Positions 22,501 through 33,419 of a stretch of DNA of 35,117 nucleotides are shown here, one piece after another. A model generated the notes under the pieces. It did no database searches, had not been told where the DNA came from, and saw only the letters and a program-made list of their open reading frames with translations. The first letter of the stretch is position 1. Each line of letters begins with the position of its first letter. The position numbers and the translations under genes were made by a program. The DNA is from Brachionus plicatilis. Lineage: Eukaryota; Rotifera; Eurotatoria; Ploima; Brachionidae. The stretch is taken from positions 128,871 through 163,987 of the forward strand of contig QEOQ01000526.1 of NCBI GenBank assembly GCA_010279815.1, in the 5' to 3' direction.

Positions 22501-25500
22501 CCACTTGATAGTTGAATGTAAACTATTGGGTTTTTTAAAATCAATCTGGGTGCATGTTTGTTTACATTGAGAACATTCACATTTATTAATTGCTTGTTTA
22601 GAACAATTGTAGAGTGACAGTAGGATAAATAGGCTGTGAAATTTAGATAAGAATTTCCATTCTTTTTCTTAAGGTTTTTTAGGTCTAGTTTTTGTTTCAA
22701 GACCACATCACCATTTTGACTGGGCTCAGTGCCTTTTAAAGTAAAATATGAATTTTTATCAAGTGAATAGCAAATTTTTTTCTTTGACCGATTCGGATCA
22801 AAAGATTTGAGACTAAATATCAAACTATTTGCAGGTATATCCTCGCATATATTTTCCTGGCGGAGTCCAAAGCCGATAAATTTTGGCGTCTTGATCTCAA
22901 GATTACAGTATCTGAAGTCGATTAGACATTCTGTTTGGCTGGAATAAAATGAAATGTCCTTTACTTGCATAAACAATAATATGCTTCTATAAGAAGCTAA
23001 TTTTTCTAGTTTTTTTAGCTGAACTTGTCCATTGCTTGAGCTGGTTTCATAGAAAAAATTATCCGAATTGGTGATGATTTCATACGTTCCGTCGAATTTG
23101 GTCCGCTCTTCTCTTACTATCGAATAATGCAGAACTGAATTGGTATTCGAAGAAAAAGCGTTCAGTCTATATGATGTACTATTGTCTTAAAATATTTAAT
23201 AAATTTTAAATATAATAAAATTTATTTAAAAATAAATTTGAATATTTAACTGATTAAAGCAATTAGAAAATTCTGATCCTAGTAAAAAACTGAAAATTTT
23301 GTAAATTTCTACTAGAATAATAGGTGGCCAAAAATCAAGTATAATATTGTATTTAAAAAACTTAGAACATTTTCAAAAAGCTGAAAAAATTATAAATCAA
23401 ATGATATGTAGAATTTTTAAATTCAATTTTCGAAATAACTGAGGTCGTTTTTTTAAATCTAATTATGTCAAAAACTGTACTTCCTCAATAAACACTAGAC
23501 ACACTTTTGAAAAGCTTTTGAAATTATCTACAAAAATAACGGGGGTTAGGTTTTTAGAAATATTAAAAAATTCAATTTTCAAAAAATAATAAAAATCTTG
23601 GATAAAAACTAATTTAGATTTCAAAAAGTACAGAAAATTCCATACTATGTCGTCATAAAACATTCTAAAATAGTTTTGCTTTGTAAAATAGTGAAAGTCA
23701 AGAATTTTTAAAATTTTGAGTCATCAAGTCATCAGAGTTCCAAAAATTTGCAAAAATCTCTTCTAATTTATTAAATTTTGACAACCTTAATTCAACAATT
23801 GTAGAATACAAGTTATCTTTTTTATAACGATCATACATAAAGTTATAGAACAGTTTAATTATATTCTATTAAGACTTAAATTTTTTATTTACCTCTAATA
23901 ATTATAACTTTTTATTTTTAAAAATCAAGATTTTCATAATTGCTTATTATCACAGAGATAAAATCTGTTCGTCACAAACAATAATCTAATCTAATACACC
24001 TAAAAGAAAAAAAATTCCAAAAAGGAATTGGTTCTATTAAAATAAAATCAAATTCAAAATATATCTTTTAATTTATTGAAATTCACAGGTCCTAATTCAA
24101 TTCGAGAGAATGACTTAATAATTTTATTTTTTAAGAGTCAATTCTCAATTTTATTTTTTTTCATTTCCGGTCTGTCAAAAATTCATATAGCCGTCACAAT
24201 AACTACTTGGAATGGTAAGAAATTCAATGTGTTTGCGATCATGAATGGATGCAACGTTAAAAACCAATGTCATGTTAATGATGCAGCCAAGAACTGGAAT
24301 ATTAATTTTGACTTATAATTGATTTTATTTAAAAAAAAAATTCATTTGAACCATTATAATGAATAAATGTATTAAAGATATTCTATTTTTAAAAAAAAGA
24401 TAGCCCGAAAAAACTTTTAAGTGACTTAAATTTTTATAAGACATACTTTGAATTTATTCTGTTTGATTTCTTTATTATCCATGGAATCTTTAGCAGTAAG
24501 CTTTTTGAGTCTAAGCTAAAAAATTTGTTTTGACAACCGGAAGTCAGAAAAGAATTAAGGTTTAGTAAAAATGTTCTTGTTAAGGACTTTCTATTGATTA
24601 AAGGTTAAAAATCAAGCAAAAGAATTCAATAAAGAGTTGAAACAGCAAGATCAAGATGTCATTTCAGTCATTTTATCTCTTTTAATTAATCACGTTATTT
24701 AGTACATAATTTTGTTTAAAGTTAGAATATTTTGTAAAAGAGGTTAATAATTTTTTAAGTTGTGATTTTTTTCTAATTTTTGCGCCAAAATTGGAGAAAT
24801 AAATCGTTCTTATCTAAGACAGTCGAACGTTATAAAAAGTAAAGTTTAAAAAAAGAAGAATCTGATTGACTCAAATATATTTTATTTAAGTATAATAAGA
24901 AAGAACATTTTTTTCATTTAAAAAAAATATTTAAGAATTCTTAGTTGTTCTTAGATGTTCTTAGAAGTTAAACATCTAAGAATCTCAAATTTTTTTTTCT
25001 TAGAAAACTTCTAAGATCTAAGATTTCTAAGAACTAAGAATATTCTTAACGAAGGTCAAATTTTGTTATAATTTTTACAATAATAAACTAAAAAAAACAA
25101 AATTTTGTATAATTTTTTAACTCTGTTTATTAGTGAATTTACTTGGAAGTAAATAATTTGTTTCTTATCAAAATTTAAATTTTTTTACACTTTACCTTAA
25201 AATATCTTCAAATAATATTGAACCAAAATCGGTGTTAAAAAATTTCAAATACCATTTTTTTGTTTTTTTTATTAAATTTAAGGCAGACATTTTATAAGTT
25301 CAAAATGAAAAAAATGACAAATATCTAAACAAACCAAGTTTTACTCAACCTTTCATGAATCGTTAATTTAAAAATTCAAATTTTTTAAAAAATTTTTCGT
25401 ATTTGTATGAAATTAAGCTTACCAACTATTTGATATTTTTTAGCACATCTTATTTTATTATCTGGAGATTTTTCTATAGTTATCAAACAATTTCGTTTGC

Positions 25501-28500
25501 TAATACCAACACATTCCGGATAATGTGGATTAAAAACTCCGATTGAATACGAAATGTAATTTTTGTCGAAACCTTCCAAATTGAATGATGGTAAAATTTT
25601 TACACAACCATCTCTAGAATCGGAATACAAATACTGAGGTGAGTCTGGCGTCAAAGAATACAATATTTGGTTAAAAAACGGATCAGAATTAAGTCTAACA
25701 TTGTAGGATACTGGTGAAGCTCCATAAAAACAAAATCTAATGAGTTCTAAATTGAATTTTTTATTTAGAATTTTTAATTTTTTAAATGGTAACAAACTTG
25801 GATCAAATGACTCTCGATTTATTGAAAATTTACACATGGCATTGTCTGATATTTTGGGACACTGATTTGTGATCAAAAAACTACTTAATTGTACAATAAC
25901 ATGAATTAGTTGTGAATTGTCATTTTCATCATTTACCAAAATTGGAACAAGAAAAGTTCCATTTTGGTTGACACTGTTGGACATATCGAGCTTATTTGCT
26001 GAAATTTTAAACACTCCATCTTCACCAACTCTAAATAAATTTTTCAATTTAGGCTGGACAGTGTATTTTAGTTTTGTGTTTGTTTTAAAATTTTTTGGCC
26101 TTAGAACAAGCTCAGGAATTTCGGTTCCAGTTGGCCCTGATGCTAAGACATAATAAGTGTTAACTGAAAATATAAGTTCTGGTTTGACAGCTTTTTGAAA
26201 ATTTATTATTAGATTTGAAAAAGCAACATTTCCATATCCTTGAATTAATGATAAGAAATAATGAAATTATTTTCGAAATTACCTTTATTATCTTTACACA
26301 TTAATATCAAGTGGTATATTGGCTCAAATATTTCATAATTGCCGTAAGGTCCGCAGGAGTTAAAAAAAATTTTTTTTTGAATAGTATCTACTCGGAATCT
26401 TAAAAATTTGATTAAAATTTTAGTAAAAAATTTTCTAAATAATCAGAAAAGAATTCAATTAAGCCTTTGAGGCTCACTGAAATTCATGAGTTCTATTCTT
26501 GTCTGAGACTAATTTTTAATTGTAAATAAAATTTTTATTTAATTCAAAAAAAGATCAGAAATAGAATATGTTTTTAATTGCCATAATTTAAAATTTTACT
26601 TTTCTGATCCATCTCCCAGCAAGAAGCAATTAAGGCCTTGTAACCCATAAACACCAATGTCTTGATCAGTGACATCAAATTTTAAAATCAATTGAGGTGA
26701 CTTGTCATTTGTAAAATTTGAAACATATATATAGTATACTTCTTGATTGAAAATGGGCCGGTTATCATTGGTATCTTGGACTCGCAAAGTTATAAACAAA
26801 GGTTCACTTATTAATTTTTTATCTGATTCGAGTTCTTGGACAATCAACTTTATTAGAAAAAAATTAACAATTGATGAATTTTAAGTTTTTATATTAAATT
26901 ACAGAAATGTTTAAGTCTTTAAATGCAACTCCGCGAGAATCAAAACTTGGCCGAATGTTCAAGGTATCAAAGTCAAAAGGAATCGTGTTTATTAAATTTA
27001 AAGTTGATTTTGATTCTATTGTTTGATTTAGATTAAAATATTCATCTAATTTATTAATGAGGCATCCGGTTAAGGAATATTTAGGATCATAACTATCCAA
27101 TTTAAGTCTAAAAGTGGAATTTTCAGCCAAATCCTTATCAAAAATTAGAAAATTTCGATCAATAGGTAAATTTAAAATAATAGGTCCATGCTCATTCTCG
27201 ATAATTGACGAATTAACCTGTTGAATTTGAGAACTAACAATGGAAAAATTTTGATGTATTATTCCAAATTTAGGCTTATTATCATTCAAGTCTAAAATCT
27301 GAATTGTGATCTAAAAAAAAAGGAAACAATTTTTTTTTAAAATTTATTGAAAAAAAGCTCACTTTTGACAAATTGAGCAAGTTTCCAGTTATTCTATGTC
27401 TGATTGCTATCCAAAGATTTACAATACCATTCAGTTTGTTAAATGTCTTAGAATCACTGTCTATTTTAAGTCGGCTCAATAAACGATTATTTTGGTCAAT
27501 GTAAAAGTATTTATTATTAAATTGGAAATTTAGATCTTTCAATAAAAAATTAATTTAGTATTAAAAAAAAAAAAAATTCTATTTTAATTTATTTCGATTT
27601 CTTTAAATTTTCTAACTTTTTTGTAGTATCTTCATCTTGCTTTACCTTAAAGGAAATCTACGTTCAAAGTGGATCCCAAAAATTAAAAAAAAATAATGAC
27701 AATAAAGCTTTTTGGCTATCATTTAATACACTGACGAAAAAAATATCTTTCCTGACAAATAAGCTAATTTACCAACAAATTAAATATTTTCCGATTGACA
27801 AATTTAATTAAATTAGGTGACTAAAGAAATAAATGACAAAAATTTTTAAAATTAATTTCACTAGAAAAAGCTCAGTATAATTAGGCGTTGGGCAGGTATT
27901 ATTGGGCGCTGGGAAAGTTAAAGACACCCTGATAATTTTTTTATTTATTTTAACTTCCCAATCATCCTTAATACACAACCAAAGAGGCTTAGTTATTATT
28001 ATTATTAATATTTTGAGGGACTAAAAAAATTGGGGAAAATCCAATTAGTCAATTTTGTCCAAAAAAACTCTAAAAATATATTACCTAATGCATTGTTTTA
28101 TCGATTAAATCATTTTTTGACAATTCAAGGTAAATGTAAATAGCCCTATAAGGGATAAATAATATATAACGGCGAATGTCTGTCAAAGTTTAGTAATAAG
28201 TCCCGTATTTAGTAATTTTTTAAATGATATTCAAAAAAAATAAAAATACACTTTTCCTATTGATAACGACCTGGTTATATTCTGCATATTCAACAAAAAG
28301 GGAAATCTCACGAAGCTCCAGTCGTTGAAAAGTAAACTGATGCGGATTTACTGAGAAAACTAGGAAGGCTAGCGAAGCCAACTGTTATAAAATCTAAGTA
28401 CAAATAAGTAATTTTTAATTTTTCTTTAATTTTTTAATTAATTTTTAGTTTTGTCAGGCAATAGAGCCTTTTTTATCCTAATTTTTATTTTTTCGAATTA

Positions 28501-30155
28501 GTTTATTTATTCGGCAAAATAGGGTTTATATTATCAGTCCAAAATTATTAGATAATCATTTTTTTGTCAGAAAAATTCGATTAAATTTATCAATAGATTT
28601 AGTTTTTTTTTGTCATTTCAAGAATACAAATTTGTCACCCCAAAAAGTTTAAGCCTATCTGTGACCCAAAATTTACCTTTTTATGGTAGATGAAATAAAA
28701 AAAGAGCAGGAGTAATGAAGATACTTAAAACTTGATGAATCCAATTCAGCAATTAATTTTTTTAATAGAAGATATAAATAAGTGAAAGAAACTTCAGTCT
28801 TTAATTTAAAACATTTTATTACTAGAAATTTTTACTAAATTAATTAATTTTAATCTTTATTTTGCTGAAAGAAGGGTGTTCTATCTTCAAGCTGATTTAA
28901 AGTCATTCAATTTTGTAAATAAATAAATAAACTTCACTCCTCTTGATGTCATAATAGAAAAATGAAAAAAGTACAAAATAAAAATAAGAAAAAATTGATT
29001 TTTTTTAATTAGTTTTGTTTGAAAATAATATATTAGAAATAATTTAAAAACTACCTTGGTCCGAGATACCTTCAGCTAAAAGTTCATCATAAGAAGATAC
29101 AACAGAGGCAACTAGTAGCTGTTGAATAGTTCTATCATATGCACTATTGAATTCCAATTGACCGATCAATGTATTCTATGAAAAACATACTAAAAAAAAC
29201 ATTAATAAAAAATTATTTTTTACCGCAATTTGTTCTTCTGGAATTGTAAAAAATAGTGATTTTTCAGATAACTGGGCTGCTTTTTTTAAATTAGGTAAAA
29301 CTCTTATTTGTAATGTTTTTCTAGTCGATTCAATTCCCCCATTCTTTTACACAAATATTCAAATAAATAAACTAATTATTTAGAAAAATCATACTGATGC
29401 AATAATTGTAAAAAAATAAATTGAATCAATTGAGTAGTCAAGTTTTTTTTTTAAAAGTATGTGTCCAAACCATTCGTTTGAACTAGATTTGGCCTCATTT
29501 TTTACCACTTCAAAAATGCCACATGATCTCGAGTCAGAAGTTTGATCACAGGAAAGGGTTACGATTGCGTTTAATGGATAGGGATTACGTGCATTAATTT
29601 CATACAAAGACCCATTTTTGTAAGTCAAATTAACTGGATAATTATTTTGCTAACAAAAAAATTTAAAAAATAATTTAAAGTATTTTCTATAAAAAATTAC
29701 CTCTTCTAGTTCAAGAAAAAGTAAATTGTTTGTAATGATCGGAGGCTGTTTGGAATTGATGATCAGAAGTCTGTTCGAAAACGCTAAAGTTCTGACACCG
29801 TTTGAGCAGCTTATTTCAACTATTTTTTGATAATTTGGTCTTTGGAAATTTGGTGCCAGCCTTGCTATCAAGTAAATTGATCCATCATTTTTATCAACAT
29901 CGAATTCACTAGATTTGATTGAATATTCAATCTTGTTGTTATTTATATCCACAGCTTTTATATAAGAAACATTTTTCCTCAAACCTTTGACAATTATTAA
30001 ACATTTTGAACAAAAAAATTTGTCAGTTTTAGAATACTTGGATTTAGATTTGTTTCAAATGGTTCTCCATCCAGAGTTTTTGTAAAATAAAAATCTCCTT
30101 GTCCGTCAATTTCAAAGAAGTCTATTAAAATTAGAAAAAAAGCGAAATTTTTCAT
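15860..30155 (-). CDS. Cadherin-repeat type I transmembrane protein (complete, 22 exons)
   Basis: Minus-strand exons: 30155-30038, 29984-29701, 29649-29395, 29343-29224, 29175-29055, 27535-27363, 27310-26903, 26847-26600, 26398-26283, 26238-25423, 23185-22252, 22182-22028, 21981-21770, 21036-20845, 19877-19758, 19695-19569, 19523-18857, 16906-16787, 16733-16604, 16546-16393, 16345-16207, 16160-15860. Total 5910 nt, 1969 residues. All junctions are GT-AG and in phase; exon 11 needs a weak donor (AA|GTGTTC) to stay in phase. The N-terminus MKNFAFFLILIDFFEI looks like a signal peptide. Calcium-binding-type cadherin motifs are LDLNDNKPKF (363-372), RVQDTNDNRPIF (515-526) and VNDENDN (exon 10), with DxD-type TDQD and IDQD elements and repeated DxxxGxIYL strands. 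One membrane helix (about 1788-1816) is followed by KKLK and a tail of about 150 residues. A calcium-dependent adhesion role at the cell surface is likely. The subfamily is unknown; many repeats are strongly diverged. Confidence 0.9.
17200..17375 (+). pseudogene. Decayed non-LTR retrotransposon (LINE) reverse-transcriptase fragment
   Basis: From 17261 the plus strand reads FKTLFTSLIRPYLEYALPVW, then a stop, then PCRKKDIKPSEKVQ. SLIRPYLEYA..VW.PCRKKDI..EKVQ is the conserved segment after the palm domain of CR1/Jockey-type LINE reverse transcriptases (established family pattern). The in-frame stop after VW (TAA where N or D is usual) and the lack of flanking RT motifs show a dead fragment. It lies inside a minus-strand cadherin intron, antisense to the host gene. 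Confidence 0.75.
17515..17884. repeat. Large foldback (MITE-like) element with nested palindrome
   Basis: Both outer arms begin with a shared end: CAGAGTTGGTCAAAAGTCAA at 17515 on the plus strand and the complement of TTGACTTTTGACCAATTCTG at the right. The arms consist mainly of AGTCAAAG-type units. Inside lies a second inverted repeat of 32 bp: TAGGCCGCTAAAATAGCTAC... at 17653-17684 against its diverged complement at 17717-17748. The inner part is much richer in G+C than its surroundings. No reading frame is present. It behaves like a non-autonomous foldback transposon. A further copy of the end (GACCAACTCTGG) occurs at 17973-17984. Confidence 0.75.
18695..18830. repeat. Short foldback (MITE-like) element, 136 bp
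   Basis: GAGTTGTATAAAAG at 18695-18708 is matched by its exact reverse complement at 18817-18830, and the arms continue imperfectly inward. The right end carries CTCTGG, so on the minus strand it starts CCAGAGTTG, close to the ends of the element at 17515-17884. It probably belongs to the same or a related non-autonomous family. Confidence 0.65.
19878..20844 (-). other. Cadherin intron 14 (about 967 nt) carrying an inserted element
   Basis: The intron separates SIQRE from LTLAAS in phase 0. The donor GTTGAT is weak, the acceptor TTTTAG normal. The middle (20312-20455) is a diverged copy of the foldback element at 5875-6198, which explains much of the extra length. The rest is A/T-rich with no supportable gene. 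Confidence 0.7.
20312..20455 (-). repeat. Second, diverged copy of the 5875-6198 foldback element
   Basis: Aligned with the reverse complement of 5875-6198, this stretch keeps AAATTGTAGCAACTGAT, ATCCT.TGTACCACCACTT, the A/T-rich loop with ATTTTC...CAGAGTTTTGCA and a worn right arm ending near ATCAGTTACTA. The left arm and the loop are well kept and the other arm has decayed. Two dispersed copies in opposite orientation show that this is a family, not a chance palindrome. Confidence 0.75.
21037..21769 (-). other. Cadherin intron 13 (about 733 nt) with a GC-rich block
   Basis: The intron joins NIYE to DTAVDTLVVRV in phase 0. At 21160-21225 there is a G+C-rich tract (ACCACAAAACCCAAGGTCCC, then CTAGCCACCGAACAGGGACT) in otherwise about 80% A+T sequence. 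No frame there matches anything I recognise, so I take it as a fragment of a dispersed repeat. Confidence 0.55.
23186..25422 (-). other. Cadherin intron 10 (about 2.2 kb)
   Basis: It joins YQIV to DNSTSYRLNAFSS in phase 1, with donor GTAAGC and acceptor TTTTAAG. It is the longest intron of the gene. It contains the foldback at 24931-25049 and, at 24170-24315, a slightly G+C-richer plus-strand stretch readable as ITTWNGKKFNVFAIMNG. I do not recognise that product and do not call it a gene. Extra unrecognised exons cannot be excluded, but phase and sequence continuity do not require them. Confidence 0.6.
24931..25049. repeat. Foldback built from TTCTTAGA-like units
   Basis: TTAAGAATTCTTAG... 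at 24931-24969 and AACTTCTAAGATCTAAG... at 25006-25049 are inverted copies, each made of short repeated TTCTTAGA/TCTAAGAA units. The result is a hairpin with arms of about 40 nt and a loop of about 36 nt within cadherin intron 10. Confidence 0.65.
27536..29054 (-). other. Cadherin intron 5 (about 1.5 kb)
   Basis: It joins EGISDQ to DLNFQFNNKYF in phase 1. Around 28290-28400 the plus strand is G+C-richer and reads HEAPVVEK, stop, then TDADLLRKLGRLAKPTVIKS. This looks like a broken reading frame of an unknown inserted element. Another G+C-richer patch (GGCGTTGGGCAGG, 27882-27913) lies nearby. No splice-bounded exon is evident. Confidence 0.5.
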
Positions 30156-31300
30156 TTTTTTTGGCGATTTCTAATGAACTGAAGTGTTTTGAGCCAAGTT
30201 GAAATTAAATTTTCGTGTTGCCAATTTTAATTTGGATCATTTGAATTGGGACACAATAAATAGAGATTATCATGATATTTCAGTCGAATAAATAACCTAT
30301 CTTTTTGCATGGTCAATAGTTGATTAAATAAAATGTAAAATTGTTCAAGTGTATCAGGTCGATTTTAATTGCTTTGGCTTGTATTAAATTTTATTTGGAA
30401 AGTATTACAAGTAATCTTTAATTTGTTTCTCAGTTAAAAATTTAAAAATCTGCAGTGAATTTTTTTAATCTTATTAATCAAATTATTCAAATTTTTAATT
30501 TTAATTAAAGGAAAATATTAAATTTTTTTCTAACAAATTTTATTCAAAAAAAAACCACAAATTTTTTTACAATGTTACTTTAATAGCAATCATAATTAAA
30601 ATATTATTATTTAAAACATAAAATATCATTTAAAACCAAGTTGATTAAAAGTCACAAATTTTAAGTCAAGTCCAAGTACTTACTAGGACTTTTTAGAAAA
30701 AATTTAGATTGTTTTAAAAAAGAGCGAAATGGTATTTTAATTAAATGTCTTATTAGCATGCCTCGAAATTTAAAAATTACTAACAAAATCAAAAATCTTT
30801 ATCTCATTTTTATCAGATAAAATGAATTTAAATTTAGCTCAATTTTTGAAAAATTTTACCAAGACTTTTGAACCAAATGATAAGAACATGAACCAATAGC
30901 TAACTTTTTTGTTCACAATTTCACTGCTTTTTGAATTTTTTTCGATTTTTATAATTTCAAAATCTAAGAAGAATCTTATTTTAATTGAAATTTGGCTACT
31001 CATTTTTAATTGTATGACAATTGTATACATTCATTTTTAATCAAAAACAAAAATATCTTCAAGTTTATACTTATCTAATAAAAATAATTATTTTATTAAA
31101 TAGATATTATGCTATATGAATTTTCTCGAAATTTTTGTTACTGGATATAATAATAATAATTAGCTACTGCAAGAAACTTGCGGAAAAGTCTTACACGAAA
31201 GACTACTATGGTAGCTTTTACACCGTTTATACAACTAAACATTAGCCTACTATCTAAGATAAAAAACATAATAAAGCACTACCCAAATACAGTGGGGTTA
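30156..31300. other. Upstream region of the cadherin gene, no gene seen
   Basis: A/T-rich sequence 5' of the cadherin start codon. The minus-strand leader just before the ATG is short and ends CGCCAAAAAAAATG. It should hold the cadherin promoter, but I cannot point to a convincing TATA box or factor site. The small open frames here are A/T-run artefacts. Confidence 0.4.
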
Positions 31301-31311
31301 CGATATCTGTA

Positions 31312-31364
31312 TTTTACTATTTTTTACTATGTTTTTCGTAAAATATAGTAAAAATAGTAAAAAC
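31312..31364. repeat. A/T-rich palindrome
   Basis: TTTTACTATTTTTTACTATG is followed by a near-exact reverse complement (AAAATATAGTAAAAATAG), giving arms of about 24 nt around a tiny loop. It lies 15 nt inside a TACAGTGGGG motif (31288-31297). It could be one end of a worn DNA transposon, but no partner terminus was found. Confidence 0.45.
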
Positions 31365-31540
31365 CAAAATGTCCATAAAAAACCGAAATTTTGACATTTT
31401 TTAAAAATTTTTTGTTTTTTTTTTAGTTTTTTATTTTTAAATTTTCGAAAATTTACTAAATTTTACTTTGGCAATTTTACGTTTTCATTTTTTAAATAAA
31501 ATTTTTTTTAATTTTTTAAAAAAATTTTTTTTTTTTTTTT

Positions 31541-31655
31541 TAAATATAAATTTTTTTCTTTTGTTTTTTTTATTTTTTAAATATAAATTTTTTTCTTTTG
31601 TTTTTTTTATTTTTTAAATATAAAATTTTTTCTTTCTTTTTTTATTTTAAATAAA
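31541..31655. repeat. 37-bp tandem repeat, about three copies
   Basis: The unit starts TAAATATAAATTTTTTTCTT. Copies begin at 31541, 31578 and 31615, an exact 37-nt period; the third copy is diverged. It sits inside a longer T-rich low-complexity tract (31380-31757). Such tracts often form at or near the A-tail of LINE insertions; here the LINE relic lies just to the right. Confidence 0.75.
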
Positions 31656-31757
31656 ATTTTTTTTATTTTTTAATAAATTTTTTTTTTCTAAATAAAATTT
31701 TTTATTTTTTTTAATTAAAAAACAACTTTTTTAAATTATATTAATTTTTTTTTTATT

Positions 31758-31832
31758 CGCGGTTTTTTGGCCGGCCAAGTGGCCGCAAAAAACCGTCCGT
31801 GTAATGGACCGGTTTGTCTTGGCCGCATCCAA
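31758..31832. repeat. GC-rich palindromic block
   Basis: In a region of nearly pure A/T, 75 bp contain CGGTTTTTTGGCCGGCC and, after a few bases, GGCCGCAAAAAACCG, an inverted repeat. A second small hairpin CCGTCC...GGACCGG follows. It lies exactly between the T-rich tract and the 3' end of the LINE relic. It may be the terminus of another mobile element or the LINE 3' UTR. No coding capacity. Confidence 0.55.
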
Positions 31833-31859
31833 CACTAATTTTATTAGATAATTTCTATA

Positions 31860-32902
31860 GATTCGGATTTTTGAACTTATCTTACTCATTTTTGAATTGA
31901 ATAACTGAGCAAGAATTGATCACTTCCTCAGAAAGCTTGTTCCACACATTTACTACTCTATTGATAAAAAATTGTTCCCTCTGACTACAATTTTTAATGG
32001 TCTACCCTGATAGTCTTCTCTTGTGTCTTCTCCTATATTCCCAGTTACGGATTCTTGGTATTAACTTTGTGGCTCTTCTCAGTAAATTCTCAAGCACTGT
32101 AATATTCTTTGCTGCTTGAAGAGATGGGACTCCTGCGGCATATTCTAGATGAGGTCAAATGTGCAAAACAATAGCCTTAGCGTATCAATTGCCCAGAACC
32201 TGAGAGTTCGCCGTAATTGACCCAACATAACATTTTCCTTGCTTGCATCCTAATGAGAACTTCAGTTTTGGTGAAAGAGTCACTCCAAGATCTTTTTCAG
32301 AATTTACAAATTCAAGATATTGATCAATATCCAAACCATCCATATTCAGTCTCAGATCAGGAAACTTATATTTAAAAAAGCATATTTTATTCTAAAGACC
32401 ATTCGTTGAGTGCATCTAGATCTTTTTGAAGCGTCACAAGATCTGCCTTACTTCTAACTGTGGCCAGTAACTTACTGTCATCTGCAAATAACTTAATTAA
32501 ATGATGTACTACCTCAGGGATATCGTTGATGAATATTACGAAAAGTAAAGGTCCTTAAACACTTCCTTGTGGAACTCCACTCGTTGCGTTCTTCCATTCT
32601 GCTGAATGCTGTCCTAAAACAACTCTTTGTTTCCGGTTTGTCAAGAAGTCTCTAATCCAATCTAGGATAATTTTATCAAACCCAAGCGTTTTAAGTTTAA
32701 CTTGAAGAGACTCATGGCAAACCTTGTCAAAAGCTTTTGCGAAGTCGAGGAACACCACAAGTACATCCAGACCCTTTTCTAAGTTTTCGCTTACAAAATC
32801 TAATGTTTCCAATAGATAAGTGTCAAACGATTTTCCAATGATAAAACCATGTTGGTGGGGTGTAATTAACTCGTAAATTTGTTTTGTTATTATATTATTC
32901 AT
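31860..32902 (-). pseudogene. 5'-truncated, decayed LINE (CR1/Jockey-like) reverse transcriptase
   Basis: Reading leftwards on the minus strand: QHGFIIGKS, VVFLDFAKAFDKV (RT motif with catalytic Asp), GVPQGSV, then an in-frame TAA, then GPLLFVIFINDIPEV and LFADDSKLLATV (the F/YADD catalytic motif). A frameshifted EKDLGVTLSPKLKFS follows, then LEYAAGVPSLQAAKNI, LRRATKLIPRIRNW, and a final RVVNVWNKLSEEV block typical of the LINE carboxy end. At least three stops or frameshifts and an internal deletion after LIPRIRNW show it is inactive. The amino half (endonuclease and upstream RT) is missing, the usual result of 5' truncation during target-primed insertion. Confidence 0.88.
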
Positions 32903-33419
32903 TTACATTTTTGGAAACGAACTAAATTTTTTATTTTACTTAATGTTTAATGTCTATGTCATATTTTCTTTTAATTAGTCGAATTATTCTCAAAAGAAAG
33001 CAAAAAAATATATAAATCTGCAAAGAGAAAGGAAGAATTTAAAGATTTTATTTAAGTTTTTAATTATTTCAAATTTTACTGTATTTACTGTATTAACCAT
33101 AGATAGCTTCTATGGTTAAGTGGTTTATAATAATAAATCGAATCTTTAAAATTAGTAATTCATTTATTCTTTTATTTTATCACGATATTTTGAAATAAAT
33201 ATTAGTAATCCATATTTTAAAAAAATCCTTAAAACGAGTTTTGAATTTCATCAGAAATTAGTTAAATATTTTCAAAATATTTACATAACATTGTCACTTA
33301 TACTAAATCGGAAATACATAAAAATAAATAATGAATTTTTATTTAAAAAAGTTTTACCATTTACACAGAATTTCTGTGTTTAAAATTTAATTTTAAAAAA
33401 ATTGTTTTCACAATCAAAA
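32903..33419. other. Intergenic region upstream of the receptor gene
   Basis: About 0.5 kb of A/T-rich DNA between the truncated LINE end and the receptor start codon. The only distinct site is the exact palindrome at 33363-33379. No further gene was seen. Confidence 0.4.
33363..33379. promoter_or_regulatory. Perfect 17-nt palindrome just upstream of the receptor ATG
   Basis: ACACAGAATTTCTGTGT has perfect 8-nt arms around a single central base. It ends 40 nt before the receptor start codon. Its position would suit a dimeric transcription-factor site in a compact promoter, but that role is an inference from symmetry and position only. Confidence 0.3.

Noticed and set aside
24076..24318. 80-codon open frame on the plus strand inside cadherin intron 10
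   Set aside because: No recognised domain and no clear start or splice sites. Noted only as a G+C-richer patch.
30839..31030. 63-codon open frame on the minus strand upstream of the cadherin
   Set aside because: Its Lys/Ile/Phe-rich composition is what A/T-rich DNA yields by chance; no support from context.
31288..31297. TACAGTGGGG as a mariner-type transposon end
   Set aside because: The motif resembles Tc1/mariner termini, but no CCCCACTGTA partner or transposase frame was found nearby.
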